From Parablautia muri (lineage in GTDB: Bacteria; Bacillota; Clostridia; Lachnospirales; Lachnospiraceae), in NCBI RefSeq assembly GCF_009917485.1, contig NZ_QZDT01000009.1, positions 1 to 64,000 on the forward strand: a DNA stretch of 64,000 nucleotides, read 5' to 3'. This document shows positions 9,345 to 19,644 of the stretch, one piece after another. The number at the start of each line of letters is the position of its first letter. Positions within the stretch are counted from its first letter, which is position 1. The notes beneath the pieces are model-generated. The model was not told the origin of the DNA. It ran no database searches and saw only the letters and a program-made list of their open reading frames with translations. The position numbers and the translations under genes are program-made.

Positions 9345-11079
9345 TTTTTTCTCCCAGAAAAGGCCACAAATCATCAAATTCTGCCGCTTTCAACGAACCG
9401 TCTGGCATGACTTTGGAGGCAATTCGTGGCGCAATTATTCCAAATTCCTGCACCATTACTTCACACACCACCGGTCCATCAACTTCCAAGACTTCTTGTA
9501 CCTTTTCCCTAATCTCCTCCTTTCTTTCTATCTTTACGGATTTCAAATCATATGCTTTCGCCAATCGCACAAAATCTACAGATGGAACACCACTATCCGG
9601 ACCTACTCCTAAAAAGCGATCATTCATATAATTATGTTGATTGTGTCTAATCAACATATAGCCTTTATTATTATAAACAAACAATTTTAACGGAAGCTTA
9701 TAATATGCCATTGTAGCAAAATCCTGAATATTCATTTGTGTGCTTCCATCTCCCGATAAAGCAACTACATTTTTTCCACTCGCAGCAATCCCTATCGCAC
9801 TGGCCCAAAATCCCATACACGATAAGCCTCCCGAAATGACATAATTCTGATTTTTCTTCAAAAACCAGGATTGGGAAACAATGTTGCAAACACTTCCTGT
9901 ATCAACAACTATACTAACCTCATCCGGCACTAATTGGGATAGTTCTTCCGTAAAATAATAACTATTCAAAGGAATTTCATCCCTGTACTCTGCTCGCACA
10001 TTTGGATATGCTCTTTTATTTTCCTGACAACATGTTATCCACTTTTCATGAGGTCTATGTCTTATTTCACATCTCGATAATATCTGTATAAATTTTTTAA
10101 TATCTGCCAGTATTTTTACATCTATCGGAACATCTTCTTTATCTAGTTCCTTTTCATCAATATCTACCATTACCTTATATGCGCAAGCCCCAAATCTCTG
10201 TGGGTAATATCCAATCGTTGATACCGAAAGCCTGCTCCCTAGTATCAATATAAAATCACTCTCTTGCACAGCAAAATGGGATGCTCTGTCCCCATAGCTC
10301 CCCGGCCTTCCTATAAAAAGCGGATCATCAGATCCAATGACTCCAATGCCATTTCTTGAAGTTACAATTGGAATTTGGTGCTTTCTTGCAAAACTTAATA
10401 CTTCTTCTCTTGCATTGGCCCCTAGTACTCCATTCCCCGCTAGAATCAGTGGTTTTTCCGATATTTCAAACTTACGCACTATATCCATTAGTGTCATTTG
10501 ATCTATTTCTTTAAGATTTTTATTACAGCTTTCATATCCTTTCATTTTCTCTGGAACTTTTTTATTTTGAATGTCAATTGGTATATCTAGCCAAACTGGT
10601 CCCTTTCTCCCACATGTAGCCGCTTCATACGCCGCTTCCATATGATAGCGAATGTCTCTCTCATCCATCACTACTGCAAAATATTTTGTAATATCTTTTA
10701 CCATAGATTCCAAATTCAGACTTTGGGTTCCTTTTTGCCTGATTCCTGTCCTTATTTGGTATTCCAAAATACGCGAATTTGCCTGACCTGAGAGAACAAA
10801 CATCGGCGATGAATCTAAATATGCTCCTGCCACACCAGTAATAGCGTTCGTTGCTCCCGGACCAATTGTAACAAGACACACACCTGGAACTTTTGACACT
10901 CTGCCGCAACCATCTGCCGCCATTGCCGCTACCTGCTCATGTTGGCAACAAATCGCCTCTAATTTCTCATTCCTTTTCAAAGCATCTGTTAGCCACATAG
11001 CTGAACTGCCCGAAACCATAAAAACCTGCTTGCATCCCCGTTTTTCTAAAAAATCAAAAATATATTCAGAAACTGTCAT
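9334..11079 (-). CDS. ThDP-dependent acetolactate-synthase-like enzyme (YerE-type candidate)
   Basis: A 581-aa thiamine-diphosphate enzyme of the acetolactate synthase/pyruvate decarboxylase family. The activating glutamate is Glu48 (CCQHEQVAA) and the ThDP-Mg motif GDGSTQMN...YNN is near 440-470. It is the same length as, and clearly paralogous to, the right-arm copy at 54679-56424. In known CDP-sugar pathways a relative, YerE, adds a two-carbon unit from pyruvate to a 4-keto sugar, giving a branched sugar such as yersiniose. RfbF, RfbG and an epimerase in the same operon make that role attractive, but it is inference; there is no branched-chain amino acid gene nearby. Confidence 0.82.
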   Translation of the reverse strand: MTVSEYIFDFLEKRGCKQVFMVSGSSAMWLTDALKRNEKLEAICCQHEQVAAMAADGCGRVSKVPGVCLVTIGPGATNAITGVAGAYLDSSPMFVLSGQANSRILEYQIRTGIRQKGTQSLNLESMVKDITKYFAVVMDERDIRYHMEAAYEAATCGRKGPVWLDIPIDIQNKKVPEKMKGYESCNKNLKEIDQMTLMDIVRKFEISEKPLILAGNGVLGANAREEVLSFARKHQIPIVTSRNGIGVIGSDDPLFIGRPGSYGDRASHFAVQESDFILILGSRLSVSTIGYYPQRFGACAYKVMVDIDEKELDKEDVPIDVKILADIKKFIQILSRCEIRHRPHEKWITCCQENKRAYPNVRAEYRDEIPLNSYYFTEELSQLVPDEVSIVVDTGSVCNIVSQSWFLKKNQNYVISGGLSCMGFWASAIGIAASGKNVVALSGDGSTQMNIQDFATMAYYKLPLKLFVYNNKGYMLIRHNQHNYMNDRFLGVGPDSGVPSVDFVRLAKAYDLKSVKIERKEEIREKVQEVLEVDGPVVCEVMVQEFGIIAPRIASKVMPDGSLKAAEFDDLWPFLGEKNVN

Positions 11080-11095
11080 TCAATTCACCCTTCCC

Positions 11096-12631
11096 TTAAT
11101 TTTCTTCTATTTCCGCCATATTGGGTTTTTTTACTACAAACCAATATTGCTTCACTAGCAAATTAGATATTAGCTTATTATCATTGGATCCGCCTATTTC
11201 CTGTGTTATATTCTGCCAAACGGCTTTAATAGTTGCTTTTATCTCATCATCAACATGATGCTCTTGTTGCATAACGCTTTCTATTTTTCCGCCCATCCAT
11301 AACATTAAATCAATTATTTCCTCCTTGTATATGCATCGAGACATTTCTTTATCTCTCACATCAGTTATCCCGAGACAGTATAGAAATTGACGGTAATCTG
11401 CGCTATTTATCAGACCAAATAATACAAGTCCATTTTCCGTTAACATTCTATAAACTTTCTCCAATATTTCCATCGGATTTACATATTGATTTATAGGTTT
11501 TCCTATTGTGATAAAATCATATATTGGCTTTTCTTCTATCTCCCTTAAATCCCCCCATATCACCCTATCCGCAACACATTGCAGTTCATGATAATACTTT
11601 ATATCTTTCACTAATGCGGTTGTATGAATATCGTATATCTCTTTTCTTCTATAGAAATTGCGCACATCTAAAATCATAGCTCCACATTTACAGTCAATAC
11701 TCAAAGATTCTACATATCCATCATAGTGATGATTTATATCAACTTTCCTTAATACAGAAGCAATTGTATCGTTTGTATCATCCCATGAATCAATCCCATA
11801 ATGTCGTTTTTGGAAAGTGGTTCTTCCCATTTTATAAAGATTATATGCATCTTTCGGATCCTTTTCCTCATGCGCACGAATATTGTGATTATGATGGACG
11901 AAAGTATCTTTACAAAGCATTAACCTGTAACCAGCATGTCTAATCCTAAAACTATAATCATCATCTCCCCAATCATGTATATATCCAGTATCGTACACAC
12001 CTACCACTTCAAATATTTCACGCCTGTACAAAACAACTGTTGGAATCATGCGAAGTCTTTCTTCCCACTTTGCAGGATCACTAATATTATAATGCTCCGC
12101 TTTTTTTATCATCTCATTTATTGTGCCAAATCCCCCCAAATCTATCTCTTGGCCACATCCTACGTTAGTAGATACAGGACATACCATTCCAATTTTGGGA
12201 TCACTGTTCGCGCACTTTAGCAAATTATGTAACCAACTGGGCGTTACTAACACATCATTATTGACTATTACCACATATTTGGTGTCTACCATATGCATCA
12301 CTTTATCTAGCCCATAAACAGCAGTTATATTTTTCGTCATTCTTATAATTGTTTTATCAGCATATTCTACACTTTCAAAATAATCCATTACAGCCTTTTC
12401 TTCCGATCCATTATCTAACAAAATGAGTCTGAATGGAATATCCTGGGTAAACCTTAAAATATGATCAACACATAATCTTGTCTTATCCACTCTACCATAC
12501 GCCTGCACAATAATGCTGATTTCTTCACACTTTGATTTCTCATACAAAACGTCCTTTACCATTTCATAATCCATATGTGAGCTTGGGCGTTCGCATCCAT
12601 CCGTGTTGACAATAATGATTTCATTTCTCAT
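11096..12631 (-). CDS. GT2 glycosyltransferase with C-terminal methyltransferase-like domain
   Basis: A 511-aa bifunctional-looking protein. Residues about 35-270 are a GT-A fold: SIIVQAYGR start, LLDNGS, and a VIVNNDVLV segment in place of the DxD. An HDWGDDDYSFRIR acceptor-site motif lies near 230. The remainder resembles a class I methyltransferase scaffold without a clear SAM glycine loop, so it may be degenerate. It lies 16 bases upstream of the ThDP gene. It probably transfers one of the island's sugars; which one cannot be read from the sequence. Confidence 0.72.
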   Translation of the reverse strand: MRNEIIIVNTDGCERPSSHMDYEMVKDVLYEKSKCEEISIIVQAYGRVDKTRLCVDHILRFTQDIPFRLILLDNGSEEKAVMDYFESVEYADKTIIRMTKNITAVYGLDKVMHMVDTKYVVIVNNDVLVTPSWLHNLLKCANSDPKIGMVCPVSTNVGCGQEIDLGGFGTINEMIKKAEHYNISDPAKWEERLRMIPTVVLYRREIFEVVGVYDTGYIHDWGDDDYSFRIRHAGYRLMLCKDTFVHHNHNIRAHEEKDPKDAYNLYKMGRTTFQKRHYGIDSWDDTNDTIASVLRKVDINHHYDGYVESLSIDCKCGAMILDVRNFYRRKEIYDIHTTALVKDIKYYHELQCVADRVIWGDLREIEEKPIYDFITIGKPINQYVNPMEILEKVYRMLTENGLVLFGLINSADYRQFLYCLGITDVRDKEMSRCIYKEEIIDLMLWMGGKIESVMQQEHHVDDEIKATIKAVWQNITQEIGGSNDNKLISNLLVKQYWFVVKKPNMAEIEEN

Positions 12632-12683
12632 TTTAATATCCTTCTATCTCTACAATCCATAACATAATTGATTCAAGAATCTG

Positions 12684-13601
12684 TTAACATATACTTAATT
12701 TTTCCTGATAATAATGTTGCATTTTTTTAATTCCGTCTGAAAATTCTATTTCCGGTTTCCAATCAATAGCCTTGCTAATCTTATCTGTGACACATATCAT
12801 ATGAGGTATAGCATCTGTCTCATAGGGAATTGCCCCAAAATGCAATTTACTTGTACTTTCAGTAACCGCTTTCATTTCTTCTATATAGCTTTTTAAAGTC
12901 CTATGCTCATTCGTTGCAACATTATAACAGCCACTCTCCACATCGGCATCTATCAATTTTCTAAAAGCGCTGACCACATCACTCACATAGAGAAAATCCC
13001 AAATCTGCTCTCCTAGGGTTAAAAATATTTCTTCATTTTTTAACATCTTAATCAGAATTTGATTTAACATCTTTTCCACACTATCATCTTCCCCATAAAT
13101 ACTGAACAACCTTACTTCTATAAGTTTTACTCCTTTTATCATGCACATTTCATATGCGTCTTCATATAATTTATGTTTAAATTTCCCATATTCCGAGTTA
13201 CTATCGCAGGCTGTACTCTCGTTAATCGGGACGTACAAATTTTTATATTCCGAAAAAGTACCTGGTAATAAAACCTTTGAACAGCCACATTTTTCAATCA
13301 TAATTCTTATGCTGCTTAAAATATGCTGATAACTTTCCTCGTTTTTTCTTCGATTATTTCTATCTCTTCTCTTTGTCCCGTTCCAAGTAAAAGGAATGTA
13401 ACAGTCACACTTAGAAATATAGTTGGCAATATTGTTGTATTCCTCCATTTTTAATGGGATGTATCTAATTTCACCCTTCTCTTGCGAAGATACTTTCTCT
13501 CGTACGAATGACGTGATTTCATATCTTTCCAAATCAAGTTCTTTCATTAAATTTCTTGCAATAAAACTTGTTCCTCCAGCTATCACAAGATTTTTCTTCA
13601 T
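12684..13601 (-). CDS. NAD-dependent epimerase/dehydratase (sugar 4-ketoreductase candidate)
   Basis: A 305-aa extended short-chain dehydrogenase. The Rossmann motif GGTSFIARN starts near residue 7, and a YGKFK (YxxxK) catalytic motif is present near 140. I choose the ATG at 13601 with GGGGG eight bases upstream over an in-frame GTG at 13616. It corresponds in position and family to 51525-52466 of the right arm. In YerE-type pathways the reductase YerF follows the C2 transfer, so this is the natural candidate to reduce the side-chain or ring ketone; that link is inference. Confidence 0.75.
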   Translation of the reverse strand: MKKNLVIAGGTSFIARNLMKELDLERYEITSFVREKVSSQEKGEIRYIPLKMEEYNNIANYISKCDCYIPFTWNGTKRRDRNNRRKNEESYQHILSSIRIMIEKCGCSKVLLPGTFSEYKNLYVPINESTACDSNSEYGKFKHKLYEDAYEMCMIKGVKLIEVRLFSIYGEDDSVEKMLNQILIKMLKNEEIFLTLGEQIWDFLYVSDVVSAFRKLIDADVESGCYNVATNEHRTLKSYIEEMKAVTESTSKLHFGAIPYETDAIPHMICVTDKISKAIDWKPEIEFSDGIKKMQHYYQEKLSIC

Positions 13602-13624
13602 CCATAAGTCCCCCACTCTCTGAA

Positions 13625-14818
13625 TTATACTCCGTAATAAACAAAAGAAATGTGATTCATATAGGATCTCAAATAAATTTTATAATCCTCCCGATACGTT
13701 TTCATCATTAACGGTATCTTCCAAAAATCTTCTGTCCGGTGATATCCTGCCACAGCCAGCCTGGGTTTATATTTTCTAACGGTTTCTTCTGCCCCTTTCA
13801 GCGCCTGCTTTTCGCTGCCTTCTATATTCATTTTGATATAAGATGCCCTTTGTCCATTTAACATAGCATCTATCGAAATTGTCTCTACATTTTCTTTTCC
13901 TATATCCGCTGCAAAGCTGCCTGGGCCATGGAGAGAATAGAACCTGATTCCCTCGTTATTCTCCCACGCTGCTTTTCGAATACAATACATTTTCTTTTGA
14001 ATTTCTTCCGGAAGCTGCTCCTTATACTTCATGAACTTATTCCAATTTACACAATCGGGTTCCAAACCATAATACTTTTCAAATTGGTTATTATTTTCTG
14101 ACAAAAAAGTTTTAAAGCTGATTCCGTTAAAAGCACCACAATCTACAAAAATATCGTCAGTTCTTCTTTCGTAAAACCCATATTCAAAGTATTGTTGTTC
14201 CTGTGTCATGGTTGGTATCTCAAGCGTATCGTCCAGAAGCCGAAACCTCAATATTTTTTCAAAAACATCCTTGGATTGTTCATCTGAAAGCCACTCATAT
14301 ACATCTGCAATCTCATTCTTATGTTTTATCATCAGCCCAACATCCGAGCACGATGGCGCATTATATTTTTCCTTTTGAAAAAATTCATGACATCGTCTAA
14401 AAAAAGTATAATCAATAATATTTTTACACCCTGCCTCCCGCAGCTTATCATACACTGCATGATGTCCTCCAATACGCAAGGCCTCGTCAAAACTCTTACA
14501 GTATCGTTTCCCATCCGTATTGATGCAAACAATCACAAGGGCATCTTCCCCTGCTATTTCCACTACCCTATCAGGGGTTATAATTTTTACTCCTTCACAT
14601 TCCTTTCCTTCTTTACTCCTATCTGCATCTAAAAAAAACCTAGGTTCCAAACCAATTCGACGCAAAAAATATAAAAAAGCAATCCCGGCGCTCCCCGCTC
14701 CATACAAAAGAAGCTTGTCCTTATAAACTGCTATCTCCTGCCGCATCTCTTCTAAAGAAATCTCAAGTTCTTCTCTTCTATTATCAAATTCTTTGAAAAT
14801 ATCCTGAATGATATTCAT
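13625..14818 (-). CDS. FkbM-family methyltransferase with Rossmann-like module
   Basis: A 397-aa protein. The N-terminal module has LLYGAGSAGIAF near 40 and FFLDADRSKEG near 65. The FkbM domain shows FVDCGAFNGISF, a GLEPD strand and YIKMNIEGSE near 335. The start at 14818 has GGAGG five bases upstream; an in-frame GTG at 14830 lies inside that ribosome site. Its true counterpart is 52459-53652, which matches it along the whole length, including both termini. Probable sugar methyltransferase, though the conserved partner pair suggests action on the same product in each arm. Confidence 0.82.
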   Translation of the reverse strand: MNIIQDIFKEFDNRREELEISLEEMRQEIAVYKDKLLLYGAGSAGIAFLYFLRRIGLEPRFFLDADRSKEGKECEGVKIITPDRVVEIAGEDALVIVCINTDGKRYCKSFDEALRIGGHHAVYDKLREAGCKNIIDYTFFRRCHEFFQKEKYNAPSCSDVGLMIKHKNEIADVYEWLSDEQSKDVFEKILRFRLLDDTLEIPTMTQEQQYFEYGFYERRTDDIFVDCGAFNGISFKTFLSENNNQFEKYYGLEPDCVNWNKFMKYKEQLPEEIQKKMYCIRKAAWENNEGIRFYSLHGPGSFAADIGKENVETISIDAMLNGQRASYIKMNIEGSEKQALKGAEETVRKYKPRLAVAGYHRTEDFWKIPLMMKTYREDYKIYLRSYMNHISFVYYGV

Positions 14819-14871
14819 ATGATCCTCCACGTTTCCAATTACCCAGAAATTGAAAATCCTTTTTTACCAAC

Positions 14872-15798
14872 CTAACTCCCAAGGACTTGCATAATCTGTC
14901 CCGCAACACTTTCCGCATCTATTCCATATAGCATATTTAAATATTCTCTCGAGCCGGTAACAGGTGCAAACATATCCGGAAATCCAAATTTTCTAAACTT
15001 TAAGTTTTTATTTGCCATTTGACTGGCCAATATTGCTTCAACTGCACTACCCAATCCCCCGATTTGGGAATGCTCCTCCAATGTAAAAATCGCCGGATAT
15101 TGCTCTAATGCCATCTTGACGCATTCTTCATCTAATGGTTTAATTGTATGCATGCTATATAGCGCGAGACTAATTCCCTTCTGCTGTAACAAGCTTAAAA
15201 CCTGCATAGCATCTTTTACCATAGTCCCAGTGGCAAACAAAACCCCATCCATTCCCCCATGCATTTTCAATGCCTTTCCAATCTGGAAGTCAATTTCATC
15301 TTCATGAATAACAGGGTCAACACTCCTCCCAATTCGTATATAAAGTGGTTTGTTATAATTTTCCGATGCCAGCATAATCGCCCTCATCTCTACCGGGTCG
15401 GCAGGGCATACCACTGTCATATTGGGCAGCATCCGCATTATCCCAATATCAAAATAGGCATGGTGTGTTGGACCTGCCGGCCCATAAGCATGGCCTCCTC
15501 CAACCCCCACCATAACTACCGGATTCTCCTGATAACAAATATCCAGTTCGATCTGTTCAAGACTCCGCAATGTCATAAAAGAAACCACATTGTAAATATA
15601 TGGTTTCATTCCCATAGCTGCCAAACCTGCTCCAAAGCTCACAAAATTTTGTTCTGCAATTCCCACATTCACGAAGCGTTCACCAAATTCTTTTTCGAAA
15701 TTTTCGAATACAGAAAAACCTGTATCCCCGATAACACACATAATTTTAGGATTTTTTCTTGCCATTTCTGTCAGCGTATTGATAAAAGTACTTCTCAT
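14872..15798 (-). CDS. Transketolase-like protein, C-terminal subunit
   Basis: A 308-aa protein covering the pyrimidine-binding and C-terminal domains of transketolase (split type). The catalytic Glu of VGIAEQNFVS is near 45, and HAYGPAGPTHHA follows. Its start overlaps the stop of the N-terminal subunit gene as ATGA, so the two chains should be made together. Bacterial split transketolases often serve special pathways; here the pair sits between CDP-glucose 4,6-dehydratase and an FkbM gene. I infer transfer of a two-carbon ketol unit to a keto sugar rather than pentose-phosphate metabolism. Confidence 0.85.
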   Translation of the reverse strand: MRSTFINTLTEMARKNPKIMCVIGDTGFSVFENFEKEFGERFVNVGIAEQNFVSFGAGLAAMGMKPYIYNVVSFMTLRSLEQIELDICYQENPVVMVGVGGGHAYGPAGPTHHAYFDIGIMRMLPNMTVVCPADPVEMRAIMLASENYNKPLYIRIGRSVDPVIHEDEIDFQIGKALKMHGGMDGVLFATGTMVKDAMQVLSLLQQKGISLALYSMHTIKPLDEECVKMALEQYPAIFTLEEHSQIGGLGSAVEAILASQMANKNLKFRKFGFPDMFAPVTGSREYLNMLYGIDAESVAGQIMQVLGS

Positions 15799-16619
15799 TC
15801 ACTCAGTTCCTCCAATATGACCTTCAGCTGCTCGTCATTCGGTGACTTAAAATGCCATTCCAGCTTATTTTCCATAAAAGAAATTCCTTTCCCTTTAATA
15901 GTATTCGCAATCACCACCGTAGGCTTCGCCGGATTTCTGGATATCCCTGTAGTCAATGCCCTGTATATCTGCGCATAATCATGCCCGTCAATTTCTATTA
16001 CCTGACATCCAAAGGCTCGAAACTTTTCACCCATATCCCCCATATCCATTACTTCTTTATCACTGCCATACGACTGCAGGCGATTTCTGTCTACAATCAA
16101 TACCAGATTTGATAATTGGAATTTAGCAGCAAACATTGCAGCTTCCCAGACAGATCCTTCATTGCACTCCCCATCACCCATCAGCACATAAACATTACCA
16201 TCCAATCCCTGACAACGTTTTGCAAATGCCATTCCTGATCCTATTCCTGCTCCATGTCCCAGAGAACCGGCTGACATTTCAATTCCCGGAACTACATAAC
16301 GTCTAGTATGTCCAGCATAATTTTCTCCATTAACCGTATGTTTATCTAAATCTGTTTTTGGAATGATTCCTGCATATGCCAACACAGTATACATAGTGGC
16401 AGCAATATGTCCTTTACTCAAAATGAAAACATTACGATTTGGATCTTCCAACTTTTCTTTCGAAATGTCCAATATTCTTGTATAAAGAACCGCCAGAATA
16501 TCCACAGCCGAATATCCGCCTCCTATATGGGAATCATGTGTCCGATTCAATATTTTTGCAACAGTTTTTTTTACTTGAATTGCGAATATTTCCACATCAG
16601 CATAGCCTTTATTACTCAT
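15795..16619 (-). CDS. Transketolase-like protein, N-terminal (ThDP-binding) subunit
   Basis: About 274 aa, the ThDP/Mg-binding half of a split transketolase. SHIGGGYSAVD, SKGHIAATMY and the ThDP motif MGDGECNEGSVWEA...DRN are present. The start at 16619 has GGGAG eight bases upstream; the longer reading from 16658 only adds overlap with the RfbG gene. It is coupled to the C-terminal subunit by ATGA. The right arm carries an E1 alpha/beta-like pair in the equivalent place, so both arms have a two-chain ThDP enzyme. Confidence 0.85.
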   Translation of the reverse strand: MSNKGYADVEIFAIQVKKTVAKILNRTHDSHIGGGYSAVDILAVLYTRILDISKEKLEDPNRNVFILSKGHIAATMYTVLAYAGIIPKTDLDKHTVNGENYAGHTRRYVVPGIEMSAGSLGHGAGIGSGMAFAKRCQGLDGNVYVLMGDGECNEGSVWEAAMFAAKFQLSNLVLIVDRNRLQSYGSDKEVMDMGDMGEKFRAFGCQVIEIDGHDYAQIYRALTTGISRNPAKPTVVIANTIKGKGISFMENKLEWHFKSPNDEQLKVILEELSE

Positions 16620-17673
16620 ACTTTTTTCTCCCAAAGAAATCATTGACATATTCTTCACAAAGCTTTTTTACGCTTTCACCAGCGAATCTTCTCTGTTCAA
16701 ACAAAACTGCCATTTTTACCGTTTCCTCGATTGAATAAACCCGCTGCCACTCTAATATACTTTTTGCCTTACTACTATTGATTTTCAACACCTTTGTCTC
16801 GTCTACATTCAATGCATTATTTATGTTATAAGAATTTTTTTCAAAATGCTCTGCAATCATTTCCACAAGCCTTCTAACCGATATAATCCCATCCGGTTCC
16901 GGTCCAAAGTTAAATGCGGCGCTATAAATACTGTCGGCATTTTCTGACCGTACCATTTTTTGTACCAGGCAAAGATATCCGCCAAGTACATCCAAAACAT
17001 TCTGCCATGGCCTGATCGCGTCCGGCTTTCTTACGTTTGCATCCTCCTGGTATAAAAAACTCCTAACCAGACCTGGAAGGAGCCTATCATAATGATAGTC
17101 CCCTCCACCTATTACATTACTTGCCCGTGCCGTAGCAATTGGAATATTTAACTTTTCTTCAGTAAAAAATGAATTCCTATAACATTCAACTATAAGCTCC
17201 TGACATGCCTTGCTAGCCGAATAAGGATCTCCTCCTCCAAGTACACTATCCTCCTGATATCCTTCTTCCGATTCCATATTCTTATAACATTTATCACTTG
17301 TAACCACTAGCACAGCTTTGATGCTAGCTATCTTCCTGACACATTCCAGCAAGTTTACCAATCCCATTACATTCGTATTAAAAATGTAATCTGTAATTTC
17401 ATAGCTCCTGTTTAGGGTCGAATGAGAAGCAAAATGGATTACAATTTCCGGCTGACCATCTTCCATAGACAAAAGCAGCTTTTCTTTGTCTGCAATGTCT
17501 CCCAGCACACTTTTTGAAATTTTAGGCTGTGCCATTGTGAAAAACTCCGTATCTTCTTCCAACGCATATCCATACACCTCGGCGCCCAACATTTCCAACA
17601 TCTTACAAAGCCATGTTCCTTTAAAGCCTGTGTGTCCAGTTAAAAACACTTTCCTGCCTGTCCAAAAGTTCAT
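16612..17673 (-). CDS. rfbG: CDP-glucose 4,6-dehydratase
   Basis: Converts CDP-glucose to CDP-4-dehydro-6-deoxyglucose. The 353-aa sequence begins with [10 protein letters not shown], the characteristic NAD loop of this enzyme. It also has VVTSDKCY, the catalytic YSASK, and the [12 protein letters not shown] segment. Its start overlaps the stop of the cytidylyltransferase gene as ATGA. Paralogue at 48373-49455. No RfbH-type 3-dehydrase is found in the left arm, so the product may keep its 3-hydroxyl. Confidence 0.92.
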   Translation of the reverse strand: MNFWTGRKVFLTGHTGFKGTWLCKMLEMLGAEVYGYALEEDTEFFTMAQPKISKSVLGDIADKEKLLLSMEDGQPEIVIHFASHSTLNRSYEITDYIFNTNVMGLVNLLECVRKIASIKAVLVVTSDKCYKNMESEEGYQEDSVLGGGDPYSASKACQELIVECYRNSFFTEEKLNIPIATARASNVIGGGDYHYDRLLPGLVRSFLYQEDANVRKPDAIRPWQNVLDVLGGYLCLVQKMVRSENADSIYSAAFNFGPEPDGIISVRRLVEMIAEHFEKNSYNINNALNVDETKVLKINSSKAKSILEWQRVYSIEETVKMAVLFEQRRFAGESVKKLCEEYVNDFFGRKKYE

Positions 17674-18464
17674 CTAACTTCATCTCCCCATACCTTCCAT
17701 GGTGCTTTTTGTTCTTTCCATAACCTCTCTAACAATGCTTTGTCCCGCATCGTATCCATAGGCTGCCAGAATCCATAATGCTTGTACGCTGCAAGCTGCT
17801 TATCATTCGCAAGTCCCTCTAATGGTTCACGTTCTAAAATTCGCATAGGCTCATCATCGATATAATGAAAGACTTCATATTCCATCACAAAGAAACCGCC
17901 ATTAATCCACCCACCATCTGTTTTCGGTTTTTCCTGAAAATCTAAAATCGTATTGTTTTCATCAATATCCAACACTCCAAATTTGGCCGGAGGCTGTACC
18001 GCAGTGAGTGTTGCCAGTTTCCCACATTTTTTATGATGTTCTAATAATTTATGTATATCTACATCCGATACCCCATCCCCATAGGTCAGTAAAAATGGCT
18101 CACCTTCCGGTATAAATTTCTTAATCTGCTTCACACGGCTTCCAGTCATGTTATTAATTCCTGTATCTACCAATGTCACCTTCCACGGCTCTATCTCATT
18201 ATGGTGAATATCCATCGTATTTTGATTCGCAAGATCAAAAGTAACATCTGATTTATACAAAAAATAATTAGCGAAATAATCCTTTATTACCTGTCCTTTA
18301 TAACCGCAGCAAATAATAAATTCCGAAAAACCATAATAGGAATAGATTTTCATAATATGCCAAATAATCGGCATCTCACCTATTTCAATCATTGGTTTGG
18401 GCCTTAGGTGGGACTCCTCACTGATCCTCGTCCCCATGCCGCCAGCAAGAATAACTACCTTCAT
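17670..18464 (-). CDS. rfbF: Glucose-1-phosphate cytidylyltransferase
   Basis: Makes CDP-glucose from CTP and glucose 1-phosphate. 264 aa: [17 protein letters not shown] nucleotide-binding start, [18 protein letters not shown] metal-binding Asp, EREPLEGL and a [11 protein letters not shown]-terminal segment, all typical of RfbF. The start at 18464 lies directly behind GGAGGGAGGT and forms an ATGA overlap with the radical SAM gene; an in-frame GTG at 18479 is therefore unlikely. Paralogue at 56567-57343. Confidence 0.93.
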   Translation of the reverse strand: MKVVILAGGMGTRISEESHLRPKPMIEIGEMPIIWHIMKIYSYYGFSEFIICCGYKGQVIKDYFANYFLYKSDVTFDLANQNTMDIHHNEIEPWKVTLVDTGINNMTGSRVKQIKKFIPEGEPFLLTYGDGVSDVDIHKLLEHHKKCGKLATLTAVQPPAKFGVLDIDENNTILDFQEKPKTDGGWINGGFFVMEYEVFHYIDDEPMRILEREPLEGLANDKQLAAYKHYGFWQPMDTMRDKALLERLWKEQKAPWKVWGDEVR

Positions 18465-19570
18465 ACCTCCCTCCTCCACTCTGGTGAGAAAGTACTTCCA
18501 ATCTGAATAAAAGATTCTTTTCTATTCCAGTTGCAATGCGATGATTGATAGCAGCGTTTGCATGGTTCATCCATCTGTTCCATTTTATTTACATTCCTAC
18601 GGTACTGCTGGTATTCAGGTGCATTCCATATATTAAAAAAATTCTTTTCCATATCATATTTAAAAAACTGAATTGGAGTAGACATACAGGGGCGCACGTA
18701 GCCATCTGAGCCTAAGAAGAAATCTCTCCATGCTACATAGCAATCTTTATGATACTGCTCGCCTGCAATATCTTCTCCTGTCAAATGAGGCAGTTTTAAA
18801 ATAATTCTTTTTTCTTCTCCTACTTTTTCCGCTTCCTCAAAAACTGCCCTGACTTTTTCCGACTTATCCCAAAGAGTTTCATGAATAAGTTCTTCATTAA
18901 ATACTGTAAGATATACCACTTTCACTTCCTCAATTCCAATTTCTGCCGCAAGACGAACCAAGTCTGGAAGTTCATGAATATTAGAATCCATTGCACAGAA
19001 TACAAAATTTATCCATGGATAGGTTAGTCCTCTTTCTTTTTTCTCTTTGACAATTTCTTTCAAGCTTTGGGTAATTTTATTTAAATCAGATCCCCTTCTG
19101 ATTCTGGCATTCGTCTCAAAAGAAGCTCCATCCACGCTTACCCCAAATACATCCACATTATATTTGAAAATACTGTCTTTTATTTTGTCTAAATTCATAC
19201 CATTGGTACAAAAATATTTTCTCGCACTATGACGATCTATAATTTCTAACATTTCACAAAAATTTGGATGAACCGTTGGTTCGCCCCATCCCATCAAGGT
19301 CACTTCCTCAATTGAATCCATCAGTGGTTCAAAGCTCTTAAAAACTTTCATATCGAACATAGTTGGTTTGAAGTCCGCAGCGTTTCTTCCACACATTACA
19401 CAATTTAAGTTGCAGGCATTTGTCAATTCAAATACCAATCTCCTTGGATAGGAAGATAAGATTTCTTTGCCTTCGTCTATTTCCTGTAAATTCAACTCTG
19501 AATTTTTCAGTTGCATATCTGTCAATTTCCTTCCTGAAAACAATTCTTTTCTTTTAGCCCTAATAATCAT
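18461..19570 (-). CDS. Radical SAM/SPASM protein
   Basis: A 369-aa radical SAM enzyme with Cys53-x3-Cys57-x2-Cys60 (ACNLNCVMC), a [10 protein letters not shown] strand, and a C-terminal SPASM-like cysteine set ([16 protein letters not shown]). The right-arm copy at 57368-58477 has exactly the same length and the same cysteine positions, with long identical stretches, so the two are recent paralogues. In both arms it is next to rfbF, in different order. It may carry out a radical dehydration, epimerisation or C-C step on a CDP-sugar, or modify the protein target. Confidence 0.85.
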   Translation of the reverse strand: MIIRAKRKELFSGRKLTDMQLKNSELNLQEIDEGKEILSSYPRRLVFELTNACNLNCVMCGRNAADFKPTMFDMKVFKSFEPLMDSIEEVTLMGWGEPTVHPNFCEMLEIIDRHSARKYFCTNGMNLDKIKDSIFKYNVDVFGVSVDGASFETNARIRRGSDLNKITQSLKEIVKEKKERGLTYPWINFVFCAMDSNIHELPDLVRLAAEIGIEEVKVVYLTVFNEELIHETLWDKSEKVRAVFEEAEKVGEEKRIILKLPHLTGEDIAGEQYHKDCYVAWRDFFLGSDGYVRPCMSTPIQFFKYDMEKNFFNIWNAPEYQQYRRNVNKMEQMDEPCKRCYQSSHCNWNRKESFIQIGSTFSPEWRREV

Positions 19571-19644
19571 TTTCCTGCCTCCTTAAAAACTTCTTAAATA
19601 TTTTTTATTACAATCAATTCTAAAACCATAAAATTTTCTGTACA

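Noticed and set aside
9334-11079. Housekeeping acetolactate synthase (IlvB)
   Set aside because: No small subunit, no other branched-chain amino acid gene, and a same-length copy in a second sugar operon; a sugar role is more likely though not proven.
15259-15978. Long plus-strand frame (239 codons) across the transketolase genes
   Set aside because: It lies opposite two well-supported, ATGA-coupled genes, has no ribosome site and encodes a His/Cys-rich sequence typical of an antisense shadow.
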